6,986 bases of DNA, taken from the NCBI GenBank assembly GCA_016931085.1, contig JAFGFO010000066.1:1-6986 (forward strand), in the 5' to 3' direction. Position numbers and translations under genes: made by a program. Positions 1 through 5,311 of the stretch are shown one piece after another (position 1 is the stretch's first letter; each line of letters begins with the position of its first letter). The stretch is from Thermoflexales bacterium. Its GTDB lineage: Bacteria > Chloroflexota > Anaerolineae > Fen-1058. The notes beneath the pieces are model-generated. The model was not told the DNA's origin, searched no databases, and saw only the letters and a program-made list of their open reading frames with translations.

Positions 1-12
1 ACGATTAATCGT
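1..12. repeat. 12-bp perfect palindrome at window edge
   Basis: ACGATTAATCGT reads identically on both strands. It is AT-richer than its surroundings and abuts a short direct repeat. It lies at the window edge, so the symmetry may extend further left and its full size cannot be judged. It could be an operator half, part of a larger inverted repeat, or chance. Confidence 0.4.
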
Positions 13-39
13 CGGAAAAGGGGTAACTTGTCGGAAAAG
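11..39. repeat. Pair of 10-bp direct repeats, period 19
   Basis: GTCGGAAAAG occurs at 11-20 and again at 30-39, with a 9-bp spacer. On the minus strand the unit reads CTTTTCCGAC. Two copies are too few for a CRISPR array, and no function is evident. The block lies downstream of the glycosyltransferase gene, in a non-coding stretch that may continue beyond the left edge. Confidence 0.45.
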
Positions 40-51
40 CGGGGCGATGGA

Positions 52-84
52 AGACTTCCGAAGTCTTAAAGACTTCGGAAGTCT
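52..84. repeat. Double-dyad hairpin / cruciform-capable element
   Basis: The 16-base arm at 52-67 is perfectly complementary to the arm at 69-84, with only A68 between them. Each arm is also a near-perfect palindrome: AGACTTC-C-GAAGTCT on the left and AGACTTC-G-GAAGTCT on the right. The element can therefore form one long hairpin or two small ones. It begins 9 nt past the glycosyltransferase stop codon, so its transcript could fold at the mRNA 3' end. No U-tract follows directly (a TTTT run on the minus strand comes about 14 nt later), so a classic intrinsic terminator is not supported. A dispersed intergenic repeat is the likelier reading. Confidence 0.75.
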
Positions 85-93
85 GGCCAATAT

Positions 94-1227
94 CTATACG
101 CCGGCCAGGACTTGACGGTAGACGGCCAGCGTTTGTTGGGCAGTTGTAGTCCACGAGAAGCGGGCTGCCTGTAGCTGCCCCGCCTCGATCAGGCGCGCGC
201 GCAGAGCAGGCCCGGTCAGCACTTGCTCCAATGCCTCTGCTAACGCCCCAGTGTCCTCAGGCTCGACCAGCAGCGCCGCGCCCCCGGCGATCTCGGGCAG
301 CGAGGCGCGATTGGCGGCGATCACCGGCACACCGCACGCCATCGCTTCCAACACGGTCAGCCCAAAGCCTTCGTAAAACGACGGCAACACCAAGACGCCC
401 GCCCCATTGTATAACGCGGCCAGTTCCTCATCTTCTGGGTTCTCGACAAAGCGCACTCGCTTGGCTAGCTCCAGCCGCTCGACCTGGGCCCAAATCCCGT
501 CGTACAACCACCCACGCCGGCCGGCGATGAGTAGGGGGGGGATATCCGGCAAGCGGGCCAGCAAGCTGTGGTAGGCCTGCAGCAGGCCGGGTAGATTCTT
601 GCGTGGCTCGAGCGTGCCGCTGAACAGCACATAACCAGGCGTCAGGCGATGGCGCGCAAGCTGCTCTTGTACCGTGTCCGGCGGCAGCCGGCGGTAGACC
701 GCCTTGGCCGCCAGCCACACCACGCTGATTTTTTCGTCCGGCACGCCGAGCAGGCGAACCAGGTCATCGCGAGTGGCGTGCGAATCGGCCAGGATGTGAT
801 CGGCGACAGCCACTGCGCGCTTGATCTGAGCGTTGTAATAACGCCGGCTTTCGGCGGTGAGAAATTCAGGGTACAGTAAGAAATTGAGATCGTGTACCGT
901 GATCACGCGCCGGAAGCGGCCACTAAAGGGGGGGATAAAGTCGGGGCTGTGCAGCAAATCCAGGCGCAGCCGGGCCAGCTCGATGGGCAGCGCCAGTTGC
1001 TCGAAACGATGGTGAGGCGGCGTCCACAACTTGACCCACCTGGCGCCCGGGTCGCCGGGCACCAGGTGGGCCGCCTGGTCAGCGTCTTTGCGGCTGGCCA
1101 GGACAAAGTAGGACTCGCTTACACGATCCAGTTGAAGCAGCTCGTGGATCAAGTGGCGCGTGTATTGCGCGATGCCACCGCGTTGATAATACAGCAGCCG
1201 GGCGTCGATGCCAATCTTGACTTCCAT
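94..1227 (-). CDS. GT4-type glycosyltransferase (GT-B fold, retaining family)
   Basis: The 377-residue protein has the two-domain GT-B layout of family 4 glycosyltransferases, which move a sugar from a nucleotide donor to a glycan, lipid or small acceptor in the cytoplasm. The N-terminal Rossmann half carries the glycine loop RGGIAQY (16-22) and VHDL (111-114). The donor-binding half carries GTLEPRKN (204-211) and the E-x7-E motif from E286 to E294 (EGFGLTVLE), followed by CGVPVIAANRASLPEIAGG. Length is typical, and no signal peptide or membrane segment is visible. It most resembles mannosyl- or rhamnosyl-transferase-like members used in polysaccharide assembly, but donor and acceptor cannot be read from sequence. 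The ATG at 1227 is supported by the family-typical beginning (MEVKIGIDAR) and by a promoter whose predicted start site falls on this codon. No glycan cluster is visible in the window. Confidence 0.9.
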   Translation of the reverse strand: MEVKIGIDARLLYYQRGGIAQYTRHLIHELLQLDRVSESYFVLASRKDADQAAHLVPGDPGARWVKLWTPPHHRFEQLALPIELARLRLDLLHSPDFIPPFSGRFRRVITVHDLNFLLYPEFLTAESRRYYNAQIKRAVAVADHILADSHATRDDLVRLLGVPDEKISVVWLAAKAVYRRLPPDTVQEQLARHRLTPGYVLFSGTLEPRKNLPGLLQAYHSLLARLPDIPPLLIAGRRGWLYDGIWAQVERLELAKRVRFVENPEDEELAALYNGAGVLVLPSFYEGFGLTVLEAMACGVPVIAANRASLPEIAGGAALLVEPEDTGALAEALEQVLTGPALRARLIEAGQLQAARFSWTTTAQQTLAVYRQVLAGV

Positions 1228-1233
1228 TAGCCC

Positions 1234-1261
1234 ATTATAACCTGCTTCTGCCCTCCGTCAA
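1234..1261 (-). promoter_or_regulatory. Sigma70-type promoter giving a predicted leaderless mRNA
   Basis: On the minus strand TTGACG (1261-1256) is followed by a 16-bp spacer and a perfect TATAAT (1239-1234). Only six bases (GGGCTA) separate the -10 hexamer from the ATG of the glycosyltransferase gene. With normal spacing, transcription would begin at or within a base of the start codon, leaving no room for a ribosome-binding site. The hexamers are seen directly; the leaderless reading is inference. Confidence 0.7.
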
Positions 1262-1275
1262 ATTTCCTGGATATG

Positions 1276-1284
1276 TGTTATAAT
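1276..1284 (+). promoter_or_regulatory. Extended -10 promoter for the coiled-coil/selB pair
   Basis: TGTTATAAT contains a perfect TATAAT (1279-1284) preceded by the TG of an extended -10 element. No recognisable -35 lies 16-18 bp upstream: the position at 17 bp reads CGTCAA, which is the reverse complement of the divergent promoter's own -35. Start of transcription near 1291 would give a leader of about 68 nt before the ATG at 1359. The two divergent promoters are packed closely enough for RNA polymerase to be unlikely to occupy both at once. Confidence 0.55.
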
Positions 1285-1302
1285 CTCTGTATTCCTTTAT
1301 GG

Positions 1303-1326
1303 GATCATGAAGCAGAACACATGATC
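1303..1326 (+). repeat. Inverted repeat in the 5' leader
   Basis: GATCATG (1303-1309) and CATGATC (1320-1326) form a 7-bp stem around a 10-nt loop, inside the predicted leader of the coiled-coil gene. A second small dyad, GCTTCGAAGC, lies at 1335-1344 directly before the AGGAGG. These could shape translation or be an operator. The stem is short and no known riboswitch or protein-site consensus is recognised. Confidence 0.35.
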
Positions 1327-1344
1327 TGAAACCAGCTTCGAAGC

Positions 1345-1350
1345 AGGAGG
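1345..1350 (+). promoter_or_regulatory. Consensus Shine-Dalgarno AGGAGG
   Basis: A perfect AGGAGG ends 8 nt before the ATG at 1359. A second in-frame ATG follows immediately at 1362 (the protein begins Met-Met), with an 11-nt spacing. The first ATG has the better spacing and is preferred. The strong site contrasts with the divergent gene, which appears to have none. Confidence 0.75.
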
Positions 1351-1358
1351 CAAAGCCT

Positions 1359-2630
1359 ATGATGGATCGCCACGCAAGCCGAGCGGATCTCGAACTTAAC
1401 CAGACCCAGCAGATGCTCAACTGGCTGGAAAGCGAGCGGGTCAAGGACAAGCAGATCATCACCACGCTGCAGGAGCGCGCGGCCGGCCAGGCCAACGAGC
1501 TGACGGCCCAGGCCAAGCGCATCCAGGAATTGGAGACGGCCCTGGCGGCGGCCAAGGCGACCCTGACCAAAGCGTTGCAGTTCACAGACATGCTGCAGCA
1601 GTTCAAAGATGATCTCCTGGCAGAAATCGATCGGCGTGAAGGCGCGCGGCAGAAAGATGCCCGCGAGATCGATCGTCTGCACAAGACTGAAATTGAATCC
1701 TTGGGACGCAACCTCATAGAAATACGCAAAGAACTGCCTCGTATCAAGCCTTTGGAGGATGAGATCCCCATACGCCGGGCCGAAGAGCGCCGCCTGGCCG
1801 AGTCGATCTCCCGCCTCACTCAGCGGGTCGAGGATCTAAGCTCCCGAACTGAAGAACGCGTCCAGTCGGTGGTTTACCTGGAAGAAGGGCGGCGGCAAGA
1901 CGCCAAGCGCATGGCGCAGCTCGAGGAAATCACCAACACTCACATCAAGCGTTTGGACCTGTTGACCAGCAAGCAGACGGTGCTCGAAGACAATTTCTCA
2001 CGCATGTCCCCGCGCATCGACCAGATACACAAACGGGTCACTGAATTTGACAAGCCCATCGAAGATCTGCGCGTCAACGAGTTCCGGCGCGCCCAAGAGA
2101 TGAAGGCCTGGATCGATGAAATCGAGAAGCGCACCGCGCCGATCCCCGACCACATCACGGCCTTCCAACGCTTGCAGGAACAGGCTCAACTCAACCAGCG
2201 TTACCTGGAGGACGTCAAGGGCTTTAAGGAACGCCTGGAGGGCCGCCAGGCCGAAGTGGCCGAGGCGCAGCGCATCGCCGACGATCGCGCCAAGCGACAG
2301 ATGGAGACCTTTCTGATCGAGCAAGAAAAGCGTTGGCAGCGCTTTGCGACCGAAGCTGAAGAGAGATGGAACGCGCACGAACGCGTCCACCGGCCCGTCA
2401 CAGAACGCATCGAAGCTGCAGAGGCCAAGTTTATGCCCATCTACGAGCAACTGGACGTGCTGTGGGACATCCAGGAGGCTTGGAGCAAGATACCCTTGCT
2501 CGTAGCGCGCGAGTGGTCTTCAAGTTATGGGCAATTGGTCCAGCAGCGCAGGACCCTGGGGCGGCCTGAACCAGGCCCGCTGCCCAAGCGGCCCAAGCGC
2601 AAAACCGATGTGATCCCCGACGAGGCATAA
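1359..2630 (+). CDS. Unrecognised long coiled-coil protein, first gene of the selB operon
   Basis: I do not recognise this 423-residue protein as a named family. Residues from about 10 to 350 are almost entirely charged, glutamine-rich heptad-like helix (for example QERAAGQANELTAQAKRI near 38-55 and EERRLAESISRLTQRVEDL at 142-160), so a long parallel coiled coil is likely. Prolines near 127-137, 218 and 261-263 probably break it into segments. Residues 355-395 (IYEQLDVLWDIQEAW and following) look like a distinct helical tip. The tail at 401-423 is proline-rich and basic (PLPKRPKRK), a possible nucleic-acid or acidic-partner contact. There is no signal peptide, membrane segment or catalytic motif. 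It ends 2 nt before selB, and selB's ribosome-binding site lies inside its last codons, which suggests shared expression. A scaffold or SMC/KfrA-like role is only a guess from composition. Confidence 0.85.
   Translation: MMDRHASRADLELNQTQQMLNWLESERVKDKQIITTLQERAAGQANELTAQAKRIQELETALAAAKATLTKALQFTDMLQQFKDDLLAEIDRREGARQKDAREIDRLHKTEIESLGRNLIEIRKELPRIKPLEDEIPIRRAEERRLAESISRLTQRVEDLSSRTEERVQSVVYLEEGRRQDAKRMAQLEEITNTHIKRLDLLTSKQTVLEDNFSRMSPRIDQIHKRVTEFDKPIEDLRVNEFRRAQEMKAWIDEIEKRTAPIPDHITAFQRLQEQAQLNQRYLEDVKGFKERLEGRQAEVAEAQRIADDRAKRQMETFLIEQEKRWQRFATEAEERWNAHERVHRPVTERIEAAEAKFMPIYEQLDVLWDIQEAWSKIPLLVAREWSSSYGQLVQQRRTLGRPEPGPLPKRPKRKTDVIPDEA
2622..2625 (+). promoter_or_regulatory. selB ribosome-binding site inside the upstream gene
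   Basis: GAGG lies within the last codons of the coiled-coil gene, 7 nt before the GTG at 2633. It decides in favour of the GTG start, which also gives the family-typical beginning MYVIGTAGHVDHGKS. Its placement means ribosomes finishing the upstream gene expose or reuse it, so translational coupling is likely. Confidence 0.65.
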
Positions 2631-2632
2631 GC

Positions 2633-4507
2633 GTGTACGTGATTGGAACGGCCGGCCACGTTGACCACGGTAAGTCCAGCCTTGTTCACGCCCTGACCGG
2701 CATCAACCCCGACCGGCTCAGGGAAGAACAAGAACGCGAGATGACGATCGACCTGGGCTTTGCCTGGTTAGAGCTGCCGGGACTGGCCGGCGGCGCGAGC
2801 GTGGGCGTCGTCGACGTGCCCGGCCACATCGACTTTATCGAAAACATGCTGGCCGGCATCGGCGGCATCGACGCGGTGCTGTTCGTCGTGGCGGCCGATG
2901 AGGGCGTGATGCCGCAAACCCGCGAACACCTGGCCATCTTGAATTTGCTGGATACCAAGGCTGGCGTGGTGGCGCTGACCAAGCGTGATTTGGTCGATGA
3001 CGACTGGCTGGAATTGGTGACGGCCGACCTGGCCGATACACTGCACGGCACGTGCCTGCAAAACGCGCCGATCATCCCGGTCAGCGCCCGCAGCGGGGAG
3101 GGCCTGGAAGAGCTGCGCCTCAGCCTGGCCAATACCCTGGCCGGCTGCACGCCGCGTCCTGACCGCAGCCGCCCGCGGCTGAGCGTGGACCGCGCCTTCA
3201 CGGTGGCCGGCTTTGGCACCGTCGTCACCGGCACACTGATTGACGGGAGCTTGTCGTTAGGACAAGAAGTGACGATTTTGCCGCGTGGGCAGGTCGCGCG
3301 CGTGCGCGGCTTGCAGACCCACCAACGCAAGATCGAGCGCGCCCTGCCTGGCAGTCGCGTGGCCGTCAACCTGAGCGGCGTGAATTTGGCCGACGTGCGG
3401 CGGGGTGATGTGATCAGCTCCCCCGGCTGGCTGCAGCCGACGCTGCTGGTCGATAGCTGGTTTGAATACCTGCCCGACGTGCCACACCCGCTGCGCCACA
3501 ACAGCCAGGTCAAGTTTTTTCACGGCGCAGCCGAGGTGATGGCGCACCTGCGCCTGCTCGATGACGAGCAACTGGTGCCTGGTACGGCCGGCTGGGTGCA
3601 GTTCCGACTGGAAGCCCCGCTGTGCCTGGTGAAACAAGATCGCTTTATCGCACGCTTGCCTTCGCCTTCGATCACGCTGGGGGGCGGCGTGGTGATCGAC
3701 CCGCAGCCGGGCCGCCGCCACCGGCGTTTCAAGCCCGAAGTCGTGGCGCGCCTGGAGACACTGGCCCAGGGCAGCCCGCCCGAAATCCTGTTGCATGCGC
3801 TGGACGCTGGCGGCGTGTTGGCGCAGGATGATCTGTTCAAGCGGGCTGGCCTGGCGCGCGACGTGGGGGAGCCGGCCTTGCAGCAATTGCTGGCTGCCTG
3901 TGATGTGCTGGCGCTCGGCGCGTCCTGGCTCGTGTCGCGCTCGGCGTGGTCGACGTTGAGCAGGCGTATCGCCGGCGAGTTAGCCGCCTATCACGAGACT
4001 TACCCTTTGCGCGTTGGCATGCCGCGCGAGGAGCTCAAGAGCCGCCTGGGCTATGCCCCCAAAGTCTTTGTCGAAATCGCCGCACGCGTCGCGGCCGAAG
4101 GGGTTCTGGTCGAGTCTGGCGCGGTCGTGCGCGCACCGGATTTCAGCGTGAGCTTTTCAGCCGAGCAGCAGCGCGCCGTGGATGGCCTGCTGGCGCGTTT
4201 CCGCCACAAGCCTTATACACCGCCATCGGTCAAAGAGTCGGAAGCGGCCGTGGGGCCGGACGTGCTGACGGCCTTGATCGAGGGAGGAACGCTGGTCAAG
4301 CTGAGCGAGGATGTGCTCATGGAGAGCGGGACCTTCGAGCACATGCTGGAGCGCATCAGGGGCCACATCGCACAGCACGGCAGCATCACCGTCGCCCAGG
4401 TGCGCGACTTGTTTGACACCAGCCGCAAGTATGCACTGGCGCTGCTGGAATACCTCGACGCCAAGGGCGTCACCCGCCGCGTGGGCGACGAGCGCGTGTT
4501 GCGCTAG
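2633..4507 (+). CDS. selB: Selenocysteine-specific elongation factor SelB
   Basis: SelB is the GTPase that carries selenocysteinyl-tRNA to the ribosome and reads an in-frame UGA followed by a SECIS hairpin. The 624 residues match the family's usual length (E. coli about 614). GTPase motifs are complete: G1 AGHVDHGKS (7-15), G2 MTIDLGF (37-43), G3 DVPGH (61-65), G4 TKRD (116-119) and G5 SAR (151-153). EF-Tu-like domains II and III follow (about 180-360; VAGFGTVVTGTL at 191-202). The C-terminal part, from about 365, holds the winged-helix repeats that bind SECIS RNA, ending in the hallmark SRKYALALLEYLDAKGVTRR (597-616). It starts at GTG 2 nt after the coiled-coil stop. No selA, selD or selC lies in the window, so the rest of the pathway must be elsewhere. 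No frameshift or missing key residue is seen. Confidence 0.97.
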   Translation: MYVIGTAGHVDHGKSSLVHALTGINPDRLREEQEREMTIDLGFAWLELPGLAGGASVGVVDVPGHIDFIENMLAGIGGIDAVLFVVAADEGVMPQTREHLAILNLLDTKAGVVALTKRDLVDDDWLELVTADLADTLHGTCLQNAPIIPVSARSGEGLEELRLSLANTLAGCTPRPDRSRPRLSVDRAFTVAGFGTVVTGTLIDGSLSLGQEVTILPRGQVARVRGLQTHQRKIERALPGSRVAVNLSGVNLADVRRGDVISSPGWLQPTLLVDSWFEYLPDVPHPLRHNSQVKFFHGAAEVMAHLRLLDDEQLVPGTAGWVQFRLEAPLCLVKQDRFIARLPSPSITLGGGVVIDPQPGRRHRRFKPEVVARLETLAQGSPPEILLHALDAGGVLAQDDLFKRAGLARDVGEPALQQLLAACDVLALGASWLVSRSAWSTLSRRIAGELAAYHETYPLRVGMPREELKSRLGYAPKVFVEIAARVAAEGVLVESGAVVRAPDFSVSFSAEQQRAVDGLLARFRHKPYTPPSVKESEAAVGPDVLTALIEGGTLVKLSEDVLMESGTFEHMLERIRGHIAQHGSITVAQVRDLFDTSRKYALALLEYLDAKGVTRRVGDERVLR

Positions 4508-4514
4508 CTCCGTC

Positions 4515-4542
4515 TTGACATTCGCCCAATTTCCATTATACT
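4515..4542 (+). promoter_or_regulatory. Strong sigma70-type promoter of the tRNA gene
   Basis: A perfect TTGACA (4515-4520), a 16-bp spacer and TATACT (4537-4542) lie between the selB stop and the tRNA. The expected start site is near 4549, giving a precursor leader of about 8 nt. No terminator separates selB from this promoter, so read-through from selB could also feed the tRNA. The divergent promoter at 1234-1261 uses the same TTGAC and 16-bp spacing. Confidence 0.8.
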
Positions 4543-4556
4543 TTGAGCAGATCGCC

Positions 4557-4628
4557 GGGCCCGTAGCTCAATGGCAGAGCACCGCTCTCATAAAGCGTCG
4601 GTTGTTGGTTCGAGCCCAACCGGGCCCA
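4557..4628 (+). tRNA. tRNA with anticodon CAU (elongator Met, or Ile2 after lysidine modification)
   Basis: A complete 72-nt cloverleaf can be folded by eye. The acceptor GGGCCCG pairs with CGGGCCC, leaving discriminator A4628. The D stem is GCTC/GAGC with a 7-nt loop. The anticodon loop CTCATAA (4587-4593) has CAT at 4589-4591. The T arm is GTTGG-TTCGAGC-CCAAC. The variable loop is 5 nt and CCA is not encoded. The top pair of the anticodon stem (C4582 against T4598) is a mismatch, so only four pairs form there. A fully paired G1-C72 argues against initiator tRNA. Choosing between elongator Met and the AUA-reading Ile tRNA needs comparison with the genome's other CAU tRNAs. It is not tRNA-Sec despite following selB. 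Confidence 0.93.
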
Positions 4629-4633
4629 TGTAT

Positions 4634-4658
4634 AGGTTTCAGGTGGCAGGTTTCAGGT
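4634..4658. repeat. 11-bp direct repeat just after the tRNA
   Basis: AGGTTTCAGGT occurs at 4634-4644 and 4648-4658, separated by GGC (period 14). It begins 5 nt after the mature tRNA end. Nothing links it to an integration site: no copy of the tRNA 3' end follows and no integrase is present. It looks like a short tandem block of intergenic repeat sequence. Confidence 0.5.
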
Positions 4659-4670
4659 TCCCAGGATGGG

Positions 4671-4717
4671 CAAAGGTCTTTGACCAAGCCCGCTTTTGCC
4701 TCGGTCGGAGACCTTTG
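4671..4717. repeat. 15-bp hairpin built of two small dyads
   Basis: Positions 4671-4685 pair with 4703-4717 without a gap (15 pairs, including two T-G wobbles at 4680/4708 and 4681/4707) around a 17-nt loop. Each arm also holds its own dyad: GGTC-TTT-GACC at 4675-4685 and GGTC-GGA-GACC at 4703-4713. The wobbles become A-C mismatches on the minus strand, so RNA made from the plus strand folds better. It lies 42 nt after the tRNA and 11 nt past the stop of the convergent NYN gene. There is no U-tract on either side. It may act as a transcript end or processing structure, or be a dispersed repeat. Confidence 0.65.
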
Positions 4718-4728
4718 GTGAACAAACT

Positions 4729-5256
4729 TTACGTTTCACGTTTTGCGTCTCTGCGTTTCTGCTTGCACCCCGAGCTTGCCGAGGGGTGCTTGCGCTTCTT
4801 GGTGAACAGATTCAGCCATTCCTGAACTTCGGCCGGGCTCAGTCGCACGTCGTCGGCCTCCCCCGCCTGGCGCGGGGCGGGAGGCGACAGCAGCCGGGCC
4901 GCAAACTCGGTCGCGCTTGTCACGCGCGCCCCGCGTCCTTCAGCCGCCTGGCGAACCTCCCTATCAGACGAGACCACCAACAAGCCAGGTGGGGTCTTGG
5001 CCGCGCGAATGCGCTCGATTATGATACGGTCGGCGTTGGTGTGCGATCCGGCAAACACCACCTCGACCGGCCCGGTCGACAACTCGCGCGACCAGCCTCC
5101 CGGTATGCCGTGATCGAAAACAACTGTGATCTTTTTGCGCGTGCGGGCGTTGTAGGCGCGCAGACGCAGCACCAGCCTGCTTTCGTCGTCGGGGTCCTGC
5201 AGGCTGATGCCCGGCATGTGCGCGATCAGGTTGTGGCCGTCGATTAGAATAGTCAT
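4729..5256 (-). CDS. NYN/PIN-like domain protein, YacP family
   Basis: The 175-residue protein begins MTILIDGHNLI, the signature opening of the YacP (Rae1-like) branch of NYN domains, which are PIN-fold nucleases. Bacillus Rae1 cleaves mRNA at the ribosome. Conserved acidic positions are visible: D6 with N9 (DGHN), D48 (VVFDHG), D76 (TNADRIIIERI) and D98 (VVSSDREVRQ), as expected for a metal-binding site. The fold appears to end near residue 155 (PAEVQEWLNLFTKKRK). The last 20 residues (HPSASSGCKQK onward) are translated from a dispersed palindrome and low-complexity DNA, so they are probably an acquired tail. The ATG at 5256 is fixed by the family beginning, but no Shine-Dalgarno is seen. 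It lies 55 nt downstream of the helicase stop and may share its transcript. Actual nuclease activity and substrate are inference. Confidence 0.85.
   Translation of the reverse strand: MTILIDGHNLIAHMPGISLQDPDDESRLVLRLRAYNARTRKKITVVFDHGIPGGWSRELSTGPVEVVFAGSHTNADRIIIERIRAAKTPPGLLVVSSDREVRQAAEGRGARVTSATEFAARLLSPPAPRQAGEADDVRLSPAEVQEWLNLFTKKRKHPSASSGCKQKRRDAKRET
4731..4764. repeat. Low-complexity CGTTT/CGTCT block at the end of the NYN gene
   Basis: Near-repeats of ACGTTTC, ACGTTTT, GCGTCTCT and GCGTTTCT follow one another with a period of 7-8 bases. The block is much richer in T than the flanking coding DNA. It encodes the last residues of the NYN protein and its stop codon, and joins directly to the palindrome at 4765-4789. 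Together they look like inserted intergenic repeat sequence. Confidence 0.45.
4765..4789. repeat. REP-like palindromic element inside the 3' end of the NYN gene
   Basis: GCACCCC (4765-4771) and GGGGTGC (4783-4789) form a 7-bp stem around an 11-nt interior. The minus strand reads CCCCTCGGCAAGCTCGGGG, close to the CTTCGRCAAGCTCAGG-type palindrome that is dispersed in many bacterial genomes and often mis-translated in small ORFs. Here it is in frame and encodes HPSASSGC (residues 157-164). The family resemblance is from memory; copy number in this genome cannot be checked here. Confidence 0.6.
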
Positions 5257-5311
5257 GTGGTCTCGCGAAGCGGTCGTTTGGTCTTGACTATCTGACTAAC
5301 AGATCAACAGA
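5257..5311. other. Short repeat-bearing spacer between helicase and NYN genes
   Basis: This 55-bp gap holds a small direct repeat, AACAGA at 5298-5303 and 5306-5311, and two copies of GACTAT (5286-5291 and 5310-5315). No convincing -35/-10 pair or terminator is seen on the minus strand, so the NYN gene may depend on transcription from the helicase gene. Confidence 0.35.

Noticed and set aside
11..39. CRISPR array
   Set aside because: Only two 10-bp repeats with a 9-bp gap are present, far below the repeat and spacer sizes of any array.
52..84. Classic Rho-independent terminator for the glycosyltransferase gene
   Set aside because: The stem is strong, but the single-base loop, modest GC content and lack of an adjacent U-tract do not fit the standard model.
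1235..1819. 194-residue minus-strand reading frame over the start of the coiled-coil gene
   Set aside because: Its composition is serine/arginine-rich antisense of a coiled-coil sequence, and it would cover both divergent promoters. The plus-strand gene has a consensus Shine-Dalgarno and sensible protein chemistry.
2686..3513. 275-residue reading frame antisense to selB
   Set aside because: It is a serine/arginine-rich shadow lying wholly inside a strongly conserved gene, with no recognisable domain or ribosome-binding site.
4557..4628. tRNA-Sec (selC) next to selB
   Set aside because: The gene is 72 nt with a 5-nt variable loop and a CAU anticodon. tRNA-Sec is over 90 nt with a long extra arm and a UCA anticodon.
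4621..4660. Genomic-island attachment site at the tRNA 3' end
   Set aside because: No duplicate of the tRNA 3' end and no integrase appear downstream. The following genes are housekeeping-like.
4696..5247. 183-residue plus-strand reading frame opposite the NYN gene
   Set aside because: The opposite strand encodes a recognisable NYN domain from its first residue. This frame runs from repeat DNA into antisense sequence.
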